Of a stretch of 64,000 bases of DNA, positions 29,778-39,345 are shown one piece after another. The translations under genes were made by a program, and so were the position numbers. The DNA is from Candidatus Borkfalkia ceftriaxoniphila (GTDB lineage: Bacteria > Bacillota > Clostridia > Christensenellales > Borkfalkiaceae), in assembly GCF_004134775.1 (NCBI RefSeq), contig NZ_SDOZ01000002.1, forward strand, positions 1,276,005 through 1,340,004. The letters are read 5' to 3'. Under the pieces are notes generated by a model, which ran no database searches, was not told the DNA's origin, and worked only from the letters and a program-made list of their open reading frames with translations. How positions within the stretch are numbered: position 1 is the first letter of the stretch; every line of letters begins with the position of its first letter.

Positions 29778-30581
29778 ATGTTTTCATTCAAAAAGAAAGC
29801 CAAAGAAGAAAAGGCGGCGCCGAAAGCGGAGCCCGTTTCCGAAATAAAAGAAACGCCTTCGGGCATTCCCGAAAACGAACTGGAAGAATTCGAGGAATTC
29901 AAGCGCCAGAAAAAATTGTTGGAGATCCGCCGCCTGCTCAAAAAGATCGACCATACTCTTTTGAAACAGACCGCCACCAAAGCGGATCTGAAAAAACTGT
30001 GCGACGAGGCGATGGAATACGGTTTTTATTCGGTGTGCGTGCAGCCCGTGCACGTGCGCGAGGTGTGCGCGTATCTGGGTGACAGTCCCGTGGACGTGGC
30101 GTGCGTGGTGGGCTTTCCCATGGGCGAAAACCTTACGGAAACCAAAGCGTTCGAGACAAAAAAGGCGATCGCGGACGGCGCGGACGAAGTGGACATGGTC
30201 GCCTGCATTTCCGCCGTCAAAAACGGCAACTGGGCGTACGTGAAAAAGGATATCAAAAAGGTGGTCGCCGCCGCAAAGGGCCGCCCCGTCAAGGTCATTC
30301 TGGAAACTTCGCTTTTGACGCGCGACGAACTCGTCAAGGGTTGCCAGTGCGCGAAGGACGCGGGCGCTTCGTTCGTCAAAACGAGCACGGGCTTTTTCGG
30401 CGGCGGCGCGACCGCGGAGGACGTGCGGCTGATGAAAGAGGCGGTCAAGGGCGCGTGCTTCGTCAAGGCGTCGGGCGGCATCAAAAACGGCGAACAGTTC
30501 AAAAGCATGCTGGACGCGGGCGCCGACCGCGTGGGAACGAGTTCGGGCGTCGAGATCGCAAAGGACCTCAACGGAAAATAG
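29778..30581 (+). CDS. deoC: Deoxyribose-phosphate aldolase with N-terminal charged extension
   Basis: A 267-residue aldolase. Residues 1-50 are an extra Lys/Glu-rich segment (FSFKKKAKEEKAAPKAEPVS and LEEFEEFKRQKKLLEIRRLL, probably coiled) not found in standard DeoC of about 215 residues. The TIM barrel then starts at KKIDHTLLKQTATKADLKKL. Active-site features are ADEVDMVACISAVKNG (Asp), KVILETSLLT and ASFVKTSTGF, the latter with the Schiff-base Lys, plus VKASGGI near the end. It cleaves deoxyribose-5-phosphate to glyceraldehyde-3-phosphate and acetaldehyde. GGAGG before the ATG supports the long form. Confidence 0.95.
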   Translation: MFSFKKKAKEEKAAPKAEPVSEIKETPSGIPENELEEFEEFKRQKKLLEIRRLLKKIDHTLLKQTATKADLKKLCDEAMEYGFYSVCVQPVHVREVCAYLGDSPVDVACVVGFPMGENLTETKAFETKKAIADGADEVDMVACISAVKNGNWAYVKKDIKKVVAAAKGRPVKVILETSLLTRDELVKGCQCAKDAGASFVKTSTGFFGGGATAEDVRLMKEAVKGACFVKASGGIKNGEQFKSMLDAGADRVGTSSGVEIAKDLNGK

Positions 30582-30583
30582 GG

Positions 30584-30615
30584 AAAAAAGACCGTTTTGC
30601 AGCGGTCTTTTTTTG
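30584..30615 (+). terminator. Terminator of pdp-deoC
   Basis: The stem AAAGACCG / CGGTCTTT (30587-30594 with 30603-30610) is followed by more T (to 30614). Confidence 0.83.
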
Positions 30616-30649
30616 TGTAAAAAATTTTTCGGTTTTCCGTTTAAAACTC

Positions 30650-30678
30650 TTGACAATATGACACAATAAGAATATAAT
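30650..30678 (+). promoter_or_regulatory. Sigma-A promoter of the hrcA-grpE-dnaK operon
   Basis: TTGACA (30650-30655), 17-base spacer, TATAAT (30673-30678): full consensus, with a CIRCE operator starting four bases after the -10. Confidence 0.9.
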
Positions 30679-30682
30679 AGCG

Positions 30683-30709
30683 TTAGCACTTAAACAAACA
30701 GAGTGCTAA
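30683..30709. promoter_or_regulatory. CIRCE operator (HrcA binding site)
   Basis: TTAGCACTT-N9-GAGTGCTAA. The right arm is the exact consensus and the left arm differs only at its last base (T for C). It overlaps the transcription start region of the heat-shock operon, so HrcA should repress it when GroEL is free. Confidence 0.93.
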
Positions 30710-30753
30710 CATTGTGAACGGAGAAGTGCCAAAGGTTCGCGGAGAAACGGGTT

Positions 30754-31821
30754 ATGAAAATTTCCGACAGAAAAAAGAAAATCTTGCAGATCGTGGTCGA
30801 CGAGTATATCAATACCGCCGTGCCCGTATCGAGCAAGACCATAACCGAAAAGCATCTCGGCGGCGTATCGTCCGCAACGGTGCGCAACGAACTCGCCTCT
30901 TTGGAAGAGTTGGGCTATCTGACGCAGTTCCACACTTCGGGCGGCCGCGTGCCGTCGCCCGCCGCATACCGCTTTTATATCGAAGAACTGATGGAAAAGG
31001 GTTCGCTTTCGCAAGCCGACCTCGACTATATCAGTTCCGTCATCGGCAAAAAGAGCAACGATCTGGAATATATCCTCAAAAACGTGACGAAAGTCATCAG
31101 CGATCTCACCGATTATACGTCGGTGGCGATCACCCCGCACGCGGAGGCGGAGCGCATCCGCAACATCGCCCTTTTGTACTGCGGCGATAAAAAGGCGCTT
31201 TTGGTCATCGTCACGGGCGAGCGCATCCTGCGCGACAGTTTCGTGGATATTCCCGAGGATATGACCGCGGAAGATCTGGAAGGCGTTTCCAAGACGCTGT
31301 GCAAGGTTTTTTCGGGGCGCTCTCTCTCCGAAGCGAAAGAGGTCGAGGCGGAAGTCTTATCGGAATTTTCGCAGTATAAGGAACTCATGTGCGAAGTGCT
31401 CGACGCGCTGAAAATGTACACCAAGACGCGCGAGGGCGACGTAGTGCTCTCGGGCGAAAATAAAATTTTCAATCATCCCGAATACGAGGACGTGGAAAAC
31501 GTCAAAAATTTCATCTCGGTCATTTCCAGCAAGGATCGGCTCGCGGAGATCATCGGGGAAGAATCGGACGAGATCCAGATCAACGTCAAGATCGGTTCCA
31601 ACGAGGAGGGGGAGATCCCCAAAGACTGCTCGTTCGTGACCGCGACCTATTCGGCGGGCGGCAAGAACCTGGGAACGTACGGCGTGATCGGCCCCATCCG
31701 GATGGACTATACCAAAGTGATTACCGTGCTGGAAAACGTAGGCAAAGTGCTGGAAGACATCATCAACAGCCGCAATCTGCCCGAAAGCACGAAAGGAAGT
31801 GACGAAAATGAACGAAAATGA
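30754..31821 (+). CDS. hrcA: Heat-inducible transcription repressor HrcA
   Basis: A 355-residue CIRCE-binding repressor. The winged helix at the N-terminus contains VDEYINTAVPVSSKTITEKH and SSATVRNELASLEELGYLTQ, with the typical PSPAAYRFYIEEL. A GAF-like middle follows and the C-terminal GVIGPIRMDYTKVI motif is complete. First gene of the operon with grpE, dnaK and (after a gap) dnaJ, directly downstream of CIRCE, so it regulates itself. Confidence 0.97.
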   Translation: MKISDRKKKILQIVVDEYINTAVPVSSKTITEKHLGGVSSATVRNELASLEELGYLTQFHTSGGRVPSPAAYRFYIEELMEKGSLSQADLDYISSVIGKKSNDLEYILKNVTKVISDLTDYTSVAITPHAEAERIRNIALLYCGDKKALLVIVTGERILRDSFVDIPEDMTAEDLEGVSKTLCKVFSGRSLSEAKEVEAEVLSEFSQYKELMCEVLDALKMYTKTREGDVVLSGENKIFNHPEYEDVENVKNFISVISSKDRLAEIIGEESDEIQINVKIGSNEEGEIPKDCSFVTATYSAGGKNLGTYGVIGPIRMDYTKVITVLENVGKVLEDIINSRNLPESTKGSDENERK

Positions 31822-32365
31822 AGAAAATATGCAGCCGCAGCCCTGTGAAACCCAAACGGAAACGCCGCAGGAACCCGTAAAGGCGGAGAGCGAAAAAGCC
31901 GAGCACGGCAAGCAGGGCAAAAAGTGGAAGGAAGAGATCGAAAAACTGAAAAGCGAATCGGCTGACTTCAAGGATAAATGGATGCGCAGCGCGGCGGAGT
32001 TCGAAAACTTCAAAAGGCGCAACGCCGACACGCGCCGCACGAGTTATCTCGAAGGGCGCGCGGACGTCGTGCTGAAAGTTCTGCCCATCGGCGACAATCT
32101 CGAACGCGCGCTTACCATGTGCGACGAGAACACGAAAAAAGGCATCGAGATGGTGCTTAAAAGTTTCCGTCAGTTTCTCGAAGGGGAGGGCATCGAAGAG
32201 ATCGACCCTCTAGACGAGGAGTTCGATCCCAACTTCTGCGAGGCGATCATGAGCGAACCCGCGGCGGAAGGCGTCGAGGCGGGTTACGTCAAGGAAGTAT
32301 TTTTAAAAGGCTACAAGCGCGGCGACAAAATTCTGCGCTATGCGCAGGTCAAAGTGACCTGCTGA
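31808..32365 (+). CDS. grpE: Nucleotide exchange factor GrpE
   Basis: A 185-residue DnaK co-chaperone. The N-terminus is disordered and Glu/Gln/Pro-rich, then a long helix contains FKDKWMRSAAEFENFKRRNA, and the beta domain contains EEIDPLDEEFDPNFCEAIMS and GYKRGDKILRYAQVKV. The ATG at 31808 lies inside the end of hrcA, about nine bases after AAAGGAA; a GTG at 31799 is too close to that site. Confidence 0.95.
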   Translation: MNENEENMQPQPCETQTETPQEPVKAESEKAEHGKQGKKWKEEIEKLKSESADFKDKWMRSAAEFENFKRRNADTRRTSYLEGRADVVLKVLPIGDNLERALTMCDENTKKGIEMVLKSFRQFLEGEGIEEIDPLDEEFDPNFCEAIMSEPAAEGVEAGYVKEVFLKGYKRGDKILRYAQVKVTC

Positions 32366-32403
32366 ACAAATAAAAAATTTTCAATTCAGGAGCGTGATAT
32401 ATT

Positions 32404-34203
32404 ATGGGAAAAGTAATCGGAATCGATTTAGGAACAACGAACTCTTGCGTGGCGGTCATGGAAGGCGGCGAGCCCGTCGTGATCCCCAACCCCGAAGGCG
32501 CCAGAACGACGCCGTCCGTGGTGGCGTTTCAGAAAGACGGCCAGCGCATCGTAGGGCAGGTCGCCAAGCGTCAGGCGGTGGCGAACCCCGACAGGACCGT
32601 GCTCTCCATCAAACGGCATATGGGCAGCGATTTCAAAGTCGCGATCGACGATAAAAAGTATTCGCCGCAGGAAATTTCCGCGATGATCCTTTCCAAACTG
32701 AAATCGGACGCGGAGGCGTACCTCGGCAGCAAAGTGACCGAGGCGGTCATCACCTGCCCCGCATACTTTACCGACAGCCAGCGCCAGGCGACCAAGGACG
32801 CGGGCAAAATCGCGGGGCTGAACGTCCTGCGTATCATCAACGAGCCGACGGCGGCGGCGCTCGCCTACGGGCTGGATAAGGACACGTCCAACCACAAGGT
32901 CATGATCTACGATCTCGGCGGCGGCACGTTCGACGTTTCCATTCTGGAGATCGGCGACGGCGTGTTCGAAGTTCTGGCGACCAACGGCAACAATATGCTG
33001 GGCGGCGACGACTTCGATAAAAAGATCATGGACTATCTCGTAGAGGAGTTCAAAAAAAAGGAAGGCGTAGACCTTTCCAAGGACAAAATGGCCATGCAGA
33101 GGCTCAAAGAGGCTGCCGAAAAGGCGAAGATCGAACTTTCGGGCATGAGTTCCACCAACGTCAACCTGCCCTTCATCACCGCTACGGCGGAAGGCCCCAA
33201 GCACCTCGACGTGGACGTCACCAAACAGAAATTCGACGCGCTGACGGCGGATCTCGTCGAAAAGACGGTCGAGCCGATGCGCCTCGCCATGAAAGACGCG
33301 GGCCTCACGTATAAGGACATCGACAAAGTCATTCTCGTCGGCGGCTCCACGCGTATCCCCGCGGTCGTCGAAAAAGTAAAAAATATTACGGGTAAAGAGC
33401 CTTTCAAGGGCATCAACCCCGACGAATGCGTCGCGGTCGGCGCGGCGGTGCAGGGCGGCGTTCTCTCGGGCGAAGTCAAGGACGTACTGCTTCTCGACGT
33501 CATGCCCCTCTCCCTCGGCATCGAAACGCTGGGCGGCGTGACTACCAAACTCATCGAGAGAAATACGACGATCCCCGTCAAAAAGTCGCAGGTGTTCTCC
33601 ACCGCGGCGGACAATCAGACGCAGGTCGACATTCATATCTTGCAGGGCGAACGCGAATTCGCCAAGGACAATAAGACGATGGGCCGTTTCGAGTTGACGG
33701 GCATTCCTCCCGCACCGCGCGGCGTGCCGCAGATCGAAGTTACTTTCGACGTGGACGCGAACGGCATCGTGCACGTGACCGCCAAGGATATGGGCACGGG
33801 TAAGAGCACGGATATCACCATCACGTCTTCGACCAACCTCTCCGAGGCGGATATCGACAAGGCCGTGAAAGAAGCGGAACAGTTTGCCGAAGAGGATAAA
33901 AAGAGAAAGGAAAAGATCGACAACAAGAACAAACTGGACGGCATGATCTTTACCGTGGAAAAATCCGTCAAGGAACTGGGCGACAAACTTTCCGACGAGG
34001 ACAAAGCGTCCCTCGAAGAGGCTGTAAAGAGCGCCAAAACGGAAATGGAATCGGAGGACGACGAGCGCATCGTCGCGGCGACGGAAAAACTCGCGAACGA
34101 GAGCCAGGCAATCTTCGCCAAGATCTATCAGCAGGCGGGCGGCGCCGCCGGCGAGGGACAGGGACCTGCCGACGACGGCGACACCGAATTCCACCAAAAT
34201 TAA
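32404..34203 (+). CDS. dnaK: Chaperone DnaK (Hsp70)
   Basis: A 599-residue Hsp70. The ATPase domain has [19 protein letters not shown], the Gram-positive deletion near residue 80, [12 protein letters not shown] and [12 protein letters not shown]. The interdomain linker is [15 protein letters not shown], and the substrate domain and helical lid end in an EFHQN-type acidic tail. A good AGGAG site precedes it. It is followed by a hairpin and a gap of 170 bases before dnaJ. Confidence 0.98.
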   Translation: MGKVIGIDLGTTNSCVAVMEGGEPVVIPNPEGARTTPSVVAFQKDGQRIVGQVAKRQAVANPDRTVLSIKRHMGSDFKVAIDDKKYSPQEISAMILSKLKSDAEAYLGSKVTEAVITCPAYFTDSQRQATKDAGKIAGLNVLRIINEPTAAALAYGLDKDTSNHKVMIYDLGGGTFDVSILEIGDGVFEVLATNGNNMLGGDDFDKKIMDYLVEEFKKKEGVDLSKDKMAMQRLKEAAEKAKIELSGMSSTNVNLPFITATAEGPKHLDVDVTKQKFDALTADLVEKTVEPMRLAMKDAGLTYKDIDKVILVGGSTRIPAVVEKVKNITGKEPFKGINPDECVAVGAAVQGGVLSGEVKDVLLLDVMPLSLGIETLGGVTTKLIERNTTIPVKKSQVFSTAADNQTQVDIHILQGEREFAKDNKTMGRFELTGIPPAPRGVPQIEVTFDVDANGIVHVTAKDMGTGKSTDITITSSTNLSEADIDKAVKEAEQFAEEDKKRKEKIDNKNKLDGMIFTVEKSVKELGDKLSDEDKASLEEAVKSAKTEMESEDDERIVAATEKLANESQAIFAKIYQQAGGAAGEGQGPADDGDTEFHQN

Positions 34204-34213
34204 GAAAAAAACA

Positions 34214-34240
34214 GAATGCCGTGATTTTTCACGGCATTCC
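34214..34240 (+). terminator. Hairpin between dnaK and dnaJ
   Basis: The stem GAATGCCGTGA / TCACGGCATTC (34214-34224 with 34229-34239) has a TTTT loop and a poor T-tract (CTGTACTATT). It is likely a partial terminator or a 3' stabiliser that lowers dnaJ relative to dnaK. Confidence 0.6.
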
Positions 34241-34279
34241 TGTACTATTCGGCAATTTTATTTTACACGGCCGATACGC

Positions 34280-34308
34280 TGTACAAATCCGCCGTTTTGT
34301 GGTACAAT
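34280..34308 (+). promoter_or_regulatory. Weak candidate promoter for dnaJ
   Basis: TGTACA (34280-34285), 17-base spacer, TACAAT (34303-34308), 65 bases before dnaJ. The -10 is fair and the -35 weak. No second CIRCE is present here. Confidence 0.4.
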
Positions 34309-34372
34309 CTCCGACAGGTGATTTTGCCCCGCGGTTTTTGCCGCGTAAAAATTCGGTACATAGGACAGGAAT

Positions 34373-35515
34373 ATGGCAACGAAAAATTATTATGAAATTC
34401 TCGGCGTGGACAGAAAGGCGACGGACGCCGACATCAAGTCGGCGTACCGCAAACTCGTCAAGCAGTACCATCCCGATCTTCATCCGGGCGACGCGGCCGC
34501 CGCGGCAAAATTCAAAGAGGTCAACGAAGCGAACGAAGTGCTTTCCGACGCGCAGAAACGCGCCGCCTACGATTATGAACTCGATCATCCGGGCGCGCGT
34601 GCGGGCGGCGGCTTTTCGGGCGGCGGATTCTCCGGCAGCGGGTTCGGCGGCTTCGGCGGGTTCGGAGATATTTTCAACGATATTTTCAGCGGGTTCGGCG
34701 GTAGCGCGTCCTCGCGCGATACGCAGGGCGAGGATATCACCCGCGAAGTCACTTTGAGTTTTTTGGACGCCGCCAAGGGCTGCGTCAAGGAAGTCAGATA
34801 TACCCGCAACGAGCCGTGCCCCTCGTGCAAGGGTACGGGCGCCAAAGGCGGCACGGCTTTCAAAACGTGCGAAAAATGCGGCGGCAGCGGCCAGGTGCGC
34901 TATACGCAGGATACGTTGTTCGGGCGCACCATCCGCATGGCGGCGTGCGACGCGTGCGGCGGCAGCGGCAAAAAGATCACGGATTTCTGCTCCGACTGTA
35001 AGGGCAAGGGCTATACCAAGAAAGAGACGGTCGTCACCCTCAATATTCCCGCGGGCGCGGACACCAATTCGTACGTGCGCAAAAAGGGATTCGGGCAGGC
35101 GTCCTCGATGGGCGGCGAGCCTGGCGATCTCATCGTCATTTTCCGCGTCGAACCGCATAAGATATTTAAGAGAAAGGATAAGGATCTGTACATCGAACTT
35201 CCCGTTTCTTTCAAGACGGCGGCGCTCGGCGGCAAGGTGAAAGTCCCCGGCATCGACGAAACGTTCGAATATCTCGTACCCGAGGGCACGCAGAGCGGCA
35301 CCGTTTTCTGCGTGCGCGGCAAAGGGCTGAAAACGCGCACGGGCACGGGCAATCTGTACATTACCGTCGTGGTGGAGGTGCCTTCCAAACTCAACAAGGA
35401 GCAAAAGCGCCTTTTGGAGGAACTGGATTCCAACGTCGACATAAAGCAGTGTTCGAAGATGAAGCAGTTCCGCGACCATATGCAGGCAATGTACGGCAAG
35501 GACCCGTACAACTGA
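34373..35515 (+). CDS. dnaJ: Chaperone DnaJ (Hsp40, type I)
   Basis: A 380-residue Hsp40. The J domain carries HPD (in QYHPDLHPG). A Gly/Phe-rich linker (FSGGGFSGSGFGGFGGFGD) follows. The zinc region has four repeats (CPSCKGTG, CEKCGGSG, CDACGGSG, CSDCKGKG), then the C-terminal substrate domains. All hallmarks of type I are intact. Confidence 0.97.
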   Translation: MATKNYYEILGVDRKATDADIKSAYRKLVKQYHPDLHPGDAAAAAKFKEVNEANEVLSDAQKRAAYDYELDHPGARAGGGFSGGGFSGSGFGGFGGFGDIFNDIFSGFGGSASSRDTQGEDITREVTLSFLDAAKGCVKEVRYTRNEPCPSCKGTGAKGGTAFKTCEKCGGSGQVRYTQDTLFGRTIRMAACDACGGSGKKITDFCSDCKGKGYTKKETVVTLNIPAGADTNSYVRKKGFGQASSMGGEPGDLIVIFRVEPHKIFKRKDKDLYIELPVSFKTAALGGKVKVPGIDETFEYLVPEGTQSGTVFCVRGKGLKTRTGTGNLYITVVVEVPSKLNKEQKRLLEELDSNVDIKQCSKMKQFRDHMQAMYGKDPYN

Positions 35516-35524
35516 TATACCCCG

Positions 35525-35556
35525 GCCTTTACCGAAATTTACGGTAAAGGCTTTGA
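35525..35556 (+). terminator. Probable terminator after dnaJ
   Basis: The stem GCCTTTACCG / CGGTAAAGGC (35525-35534 with 35542-35551) is followed only by TTTG. Probably partial, letting some transcription reach the membrane protein gene. Confidence 0.55.
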
Positions 35557-35576
35557 ACGTTTTCGGAGGTTTTCGA

Positions 35577-36410
35577 ATGGCAAAAAAGCAACCCGCGCCC
35601 GAGGAAAAGGCGATCCTTCGCGCCATGGACGAAAAGAGCAAAAAATCCCTGCGGCTCAATTTTATTTTGCAGGGATTTACGCTCCTGACCGCGATCGCAT
35701 CGCTCGTCATGTTTTTCGTGGACGACAACAGAGGACTGGATACCACCGTTTTTCAACTGATGCAGTGCGTCATGGCGCTCGTCATTTTCAACGTGCCGCT
35801 CTTCATTTCGCGCAAATTCAAGTGCTATATCCCCAATTTTATCACCATTTTGCTGTATATCTTCATCTTTATGCACTTCATTCTGGGCGAAATTTATCGC
35901 GCGTACGACCATATTCTGCTCTACGATAAGTTTCTTCACACTTCGTCGGGCATGGTATTCTGCCTTCTGAGCCTTTCCATCGTCTGGCTTTTCAACAACT
36001 CCGAGGACGGCAAAGTGAAACTTTCGCCCTTTTTCGTGGTGCTTTTCACTTTCTGTTTTACGCTGACGCTGGAATATCTCTGGGAGATCGTGGAATACGG
36101 CTGCGACCGTCTGATCGGGCTGAATATGCAGCGCTGGCAGGACAGCATCGTCGAAACCTTGCCGAACGGCGATACGGTGCACAGCGTTCCCTGGGGCAAC
36201 GCCATCGCCGATACGATGGGGGACATGATCGTCAACGTCGTCGGCAGTTTCGTCATGTGCGTCATCATCTACGTGAGCATGAAGAAAAAGCCCGACTGGT
36301 TCAAGGGCAAAGTCATCATGACCGAAAAGCAGTTCGAAAAGATCGTCATGAAAGAGGATGCGTCCTCCTCCGATCCCGAACAAGACGAAAAATCCGACAA
36401 ACGCGAATAA
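35577..36410 (+). CDS. YjdF/DUF2238-like membrane protein
   Basis: A 277-residue protein with about six membrane segments (starting near 25, 55, 85, 120, 150 and 218). Conserved polar residues sit inside helices: YDKFLHTSSGMVF, TLEYLWEIVEYGCD and GNAIADTMGDMIVNVVG, a set typical of DUF2238/YjdF-like proteins. The biochemical role is unknown. CGGAGG lies eight bases before the ATG at 35577; the ATG 24 bases upstream has no site. It may start the run into prmA-rsmE-mtaB. Confidence 0.7.
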   Translation: MAKKQPAPEEKAILRAMDEKSKKSLRLNFILQGFTLLTAIASLVMFFVDDNRGLDTTVFQLMQCVMALVIFNVPLFISRKFKCYIPNFITILLYIFIFMHFILGEIYRAYDHILLYDKFLHTSSGMVFCLLSLSIVWLFNNSEDGKVKLSPFFVVLFTFCFTLTLEYLWEIVEYGCDRLIGLNMQRWQDSIVETLPNGDTVHSVPWGNAIADTMGDMIVNVVGSFVMCVIIYVSMKKKPDWFKGKVIMTEKQFEKIVMKEDASSSDPEQDEKSDKRE

Positions 36411-36429
36411 TTTTTAAGGAATAAAACCA

Positions 36430-37371
36430 ATGAAATTCATCGAATTCACCGTGCATACGACCACAGAAGGGAGCGAACTCGTTTCGGATATATTCTGGAA
36501 TTATACCAATTACGGCGTGACCATCTGCGACGTCAATGATATCGTCGCCCTGCAAAACGACAAGCGCACGTTCTGGGACTACATGGACGACGATCTGACC
36601 GCCGTGCAGGACAGCGATGTGCTCGTCAAATGTTTTCTGCCCGTGGATATCGCGGACGAAAATATCAGGAGCATCGTTTCCGACTTAAACGAACTCAGCG
36701 AACGCGCCCGCGGCTCCGTCCGCCTCGGCTCTCTGGAAACGGGCCGCCGCGAGATCGACGGCGACGACTGGATCGACGTGTGGAAAAAGCATTTCCGCCC
36801 CATTCATATCGGAAAGATCGTCGTCTGTCCCGAATGGATCCCTTACGAGCCGCAGGAGGGCGAACAGGTCGTCAAACTCGATTCCAACATGGCGTTCGGC
36901 ACGGGCGAACACGAAACGACGTCCATGTGTCTGGAACTGTTGCAGGGCGCTGTGAAGGCGGGGGATACCGTCATCGACGTGGGCTGCGGGAGCGGCATTC
37001 TCGGCATCGCCGCCGTCAAACTGGGCGCAAAAAAGGCGTATCTGACGGATATCGATTACGTGGCGGTGCGCAGCGCCGAACACAACAGCGAACTCAACGG
37101 CACCGCCGACAGGACGGTCATAGCCCTTTCCAACCTTCTGGACGACGCGAAGATCGCGGGCGAAGTTATGACCGCGAACATTACGGCAGATATCTTATGC
37201 GCCCTTTCCGAGAGTATTCCCGAAAATCTCAAAGAGGGCGGCACGCTCATTCTGTCGGGCATTATCGAGAGCAAACTCGCGCAAGTTGTCGCCGCGTACG
37301 AGTCCAAGGGGCTCGCCCTGCAAAAACAGTTGAGAAAGGGCGAGTGGTTCGCCCTGTTATTCAAAAGATAG
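36430..37371 (+). CDS. prmA: Ribosomal protein L11 methyltransferase
   Basis: A 313-residue SAM methyltransferase that trimethylates uL11. The N-terminal L11-binding domain contains WIDVWKKHFRPIHIGKIVV. The SAM fold contains MAFGTGEHETTSMCLELL, VIDVGCGSGILGIAAVKLGA and TANITADIL (the post-I NIxA-type motif). AAGGAA precedes the ATG. Adjacent to rsmE, the usual order in Firmicutes (dnaJ-prmA-rsmE-mtaB). Confidence 0.96.
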   Translation: MKFIEFTVHTTTEGSELVSDIFWNYTNYGVTICDVNDIVALQNDKRTFWDYMDDDLTAVQDSDVLVKCFLPVDIADENIRSIVSDLNELSERARGSVRLGSLETGRREIDGDDWIDVWKKHFRPIHIGKIVVCPEWIPYEPQEGEQVVKLDSNMAFGTGEHETTSMCLELLQGAVKAGDTVIDVGCGSGILGIAAVKLGAKKAYLTDIDYVAVRSAEHNSELNGTADRTVIALSNLLDDAKIAGEVMTANITADILCALSESIPENLKEGGTLILSGIIESKLAQVVAAYESKGLALQKQLRKGEWFALLFKR

Positions 37372-37378
37372 GTCGCAT

Positions 37379-38092
37379 ATGGCGCATAAAAGATTTTTTG
37401 TGGAAAAAATATCGCCCGAAACCATCCTGACGGGCGAGGAATATTCGCACGCGAAGAACGTTTTGCGCATTGAGGCGGGCGAAGAGATCGTGCTTTTGGA
37501 CGGCTCGGGCAAGGAATATTGCGCGATCGTCAACGAAGTGAAAAAGAAAGAGATCGTCTGCCGCGTCGTGTCCGAGCGCGCGAACGACAAGGAATGCAAG
37601 ACTTCCGTCACGCTGCTTTGCGGCGCGCTCAAAGGGGATAAGACCGAACTCGTGGTGCAGAAAGCGACGGAATTGGGCGTAAAGCGCATAGGCGTCTTTT
37701 CAAGTAAATACTGTTCGGCGTACATGAACGAAAACAAGTTGGAACGGCTCAACAAGGTCGCGCGCGAGGCGGCCAAACAGTGCCTGCGCGCCGCGGCGCC
37801 CGAAGTGGTCTATTTTACTACGCTCGAAGAGGCGCTTTTAAGCGCCCAGAGCATTCACAACAAAATTTTCGCCTGTGAATTTGCGCGGGAGAGCGAAATC
37901 GATCTGCACCGTCTGGAGGGCGACTGCGCGTTGGTCGTGGGCAGCGAGGGCGGCTTTTCCGAAGAAGAGTTCGAACTTGCGCGTTCACTCGGCTATGCGG
38001 GCGTGACGCTGGGAAAGCGTATCCTGCGCGCCGAAACGGCGGCGATCGCGCTGACCTCCGTCGCCTTGTTCGCGCTGGGGGAAATGCAATGA
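37379..38092 (+). CDS. rsmE: 16S rRNA (uracil-1498-N3)-methyltransferase
   Basis: A 237-residue SPOUT methyltransferase. The PUA-like start contains RFFVEKISPETILTGEEYSH, the middle CGALKGDKTELVVQKATELG, and the knot VVGSEGGFSEEEFELARSLG followed by VTLGKRILRAETAAI, which bind SAM. It modifies helix 44 of 16S RNA. It starts seven bases after prmA, and its stop overlaps the mtaB start. Confidence 0.96.
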   Translation: MAHKRFFVEKISPETILTGEEYSHAKNVLRIEAGEEIVLLDGSGKEYCAIVNEVKKKEIVCRVVSERANDKECKTSVTLLCGALKGDKTELVVQKATELGVKRIGVFSSKYCSAYMNENKLERLNKVAREAAKQCLRAAAPEVVYFTTLEEALLSAQSIHNKIFACEFARESEIDLHRLEGDCALVVGSEGGFSEEEFELARSLGYAGVTLGKRILRAETAAIALTSVALFALGEMQ

Positions 38093-39345
38093 AAAAGGCG
38101 GTCGTCTTTACGCTCGGCTGCAAGGTGAACGACTGCGAGAGCGGTTCGCTCATGCAGGGGCTTTCCGAACTCGGCTACGAGGTCACGGACGAACTCGTCC
38201 CCGCCGATTTGTATATTCTGAATACCTGCGCCGTCACGGGCGAGGCGGAAAAAAAATCCCGCCAATGCGTGGCGCGCGTGCAAAAACTCAATCCCGCGGC
38301 GCGCGTCGTCGTGTGCGGCTGCGCCTCGCAGCGCGATCCGCGTGCGTTTGCGGAAAAACCCAACGTCACCCTCGTTTCGGGCGCGCGGCAAAAGGGCAAG
38401 ATCCTCTCTTTGTTGCGCAAGGAGGGCGTGTACATCGACGACGGCGACAAGGCGTACGACGAACTTCCGCCCGCGAAAAACCTGAAAACGCGCGCGTTCG
38501 TCAAAATTCAGGACGGGTGCGACAATTTCTGTTCCTATTGCGTCATTCCGTATCTGCGCGGCAGGAGCCGTTCCCGCTCCCTTGCGAGCGCGGCGGCGGA
38601 AATTCTCGGTTCGGACGCGCTGGAAACGGTCGTCACGGGCATCGACGTTTCCTCTTACCGCGACGGCGAACGCGATCTCGCTGATCTGATGATTGCCGTC
38701 GCGAACGCGAAGAGCCGTCTGCGGCTGGGCTCTTTGGAAGTGGGCGTCATCACCGAACGGCTGCTCGACGCGCTGAAAAAGGTGCGCGATTTCGCGCCGC
38801 ACTTTCACCTTTCTTTGCAGAGCGGCGCGGACGCGGTGCTGAAAAAGATGAACCGCCATTATACGAGTGCGCAATATCTCGAAAAAGTTGAACTCATACG
38901 CAGATATTTCCCGCGCGCGGCGATCACGACGGATATCATCGCGGGCTTTCCCACCGAAACGGAAGAGGATTTCGCCGAGACGCTGGACTTTATCGGCCGC
39001 GTCGGGTTTTCGCAGATCCACTGTTTCTGTTACAGCCGCCGCGAGGGGACGAACGCCGCAAAGTGGAAAGAACTGCCCGCGACCGTCAAAAACGAGCGTT
39101 TGCATATCCTGCTGCAAAGGGCGAAAGAGGTGCGCGAAGAGTACGAGCGCGGATTTGTCGGCGAAACGCTTTCCATGATCTGCGAGGAGGAAAAGCACGG
39201 ATTTACCGAAGGATACGGCGAAAATTATATCCGACTGTATCTTGCGGGGAAATATACGGGCAAGTTCGGTGTCGTCGCCGTGCGGCCCTATGCCGACGGG
39301 CTTCTCGTCGAGCCTGTGAACCAAACGAAAGGAGAATCAAAATGA
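38089..39345 (+). CDS. mtaB: tRNA t6A37 methylthiotransferase MtaB
   Basis: A 418-residue radical-SAM methylthiotransferase making ms2t6A at position 37. The N-terminal UPF0004 domain has cluster ligands in GCKVNDCES, LNTCAVTGEAEKKSRQ and VCGCASQ. The radical-SAM motif is GCDNFCSYCVIPYLRG. The order MtaB-HIT and the lack of an extended TRAM fit MtaB rather than MiaB. ATGA overlap with rsmE; the HIT gene overlaps its end. Confidence 0.93.
   Translation: MKKAVVFTLGCKVNDCESGSLMQGLSELGYEVTDELVPADLYILNTCAVTGEAEKKSRQCVARVQKLNPAARVVVCGCASQRDPRAFAEKPNVTLVSGARQKGKILSLLRKEGVYIDDGDKAYDELPPAKNLKTRAFVKIQDGCDNFCSYCVIPYLRGRSRSRSLASAAAEILGSDALETVVTGIDVSSYRDGERDLADLMIAVANAKSRLRLGSLEVGVITERLLDALKKVRDFAPHFHLSLQSGADAVLKKMNRHYTSAQYLEKVELIRRYFPRAAITTDIIAGFPTETEEDFAETLDFIGRVGFSQIHCFCYSRREGTNAAKWKELPATVKNERLHILLQRAKEVREEYERGFVGETLSMICEEEKHGFTEGYGENYIRLYLAGKYTGKFGVVAVRPYADGLLVEPVNQTKGESK

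Noticed and set aside
32428..34197. 589-codon open frame antisense to dnaK
   Set aside because: Shadow of one of the most conserved genes known; no independent signals.
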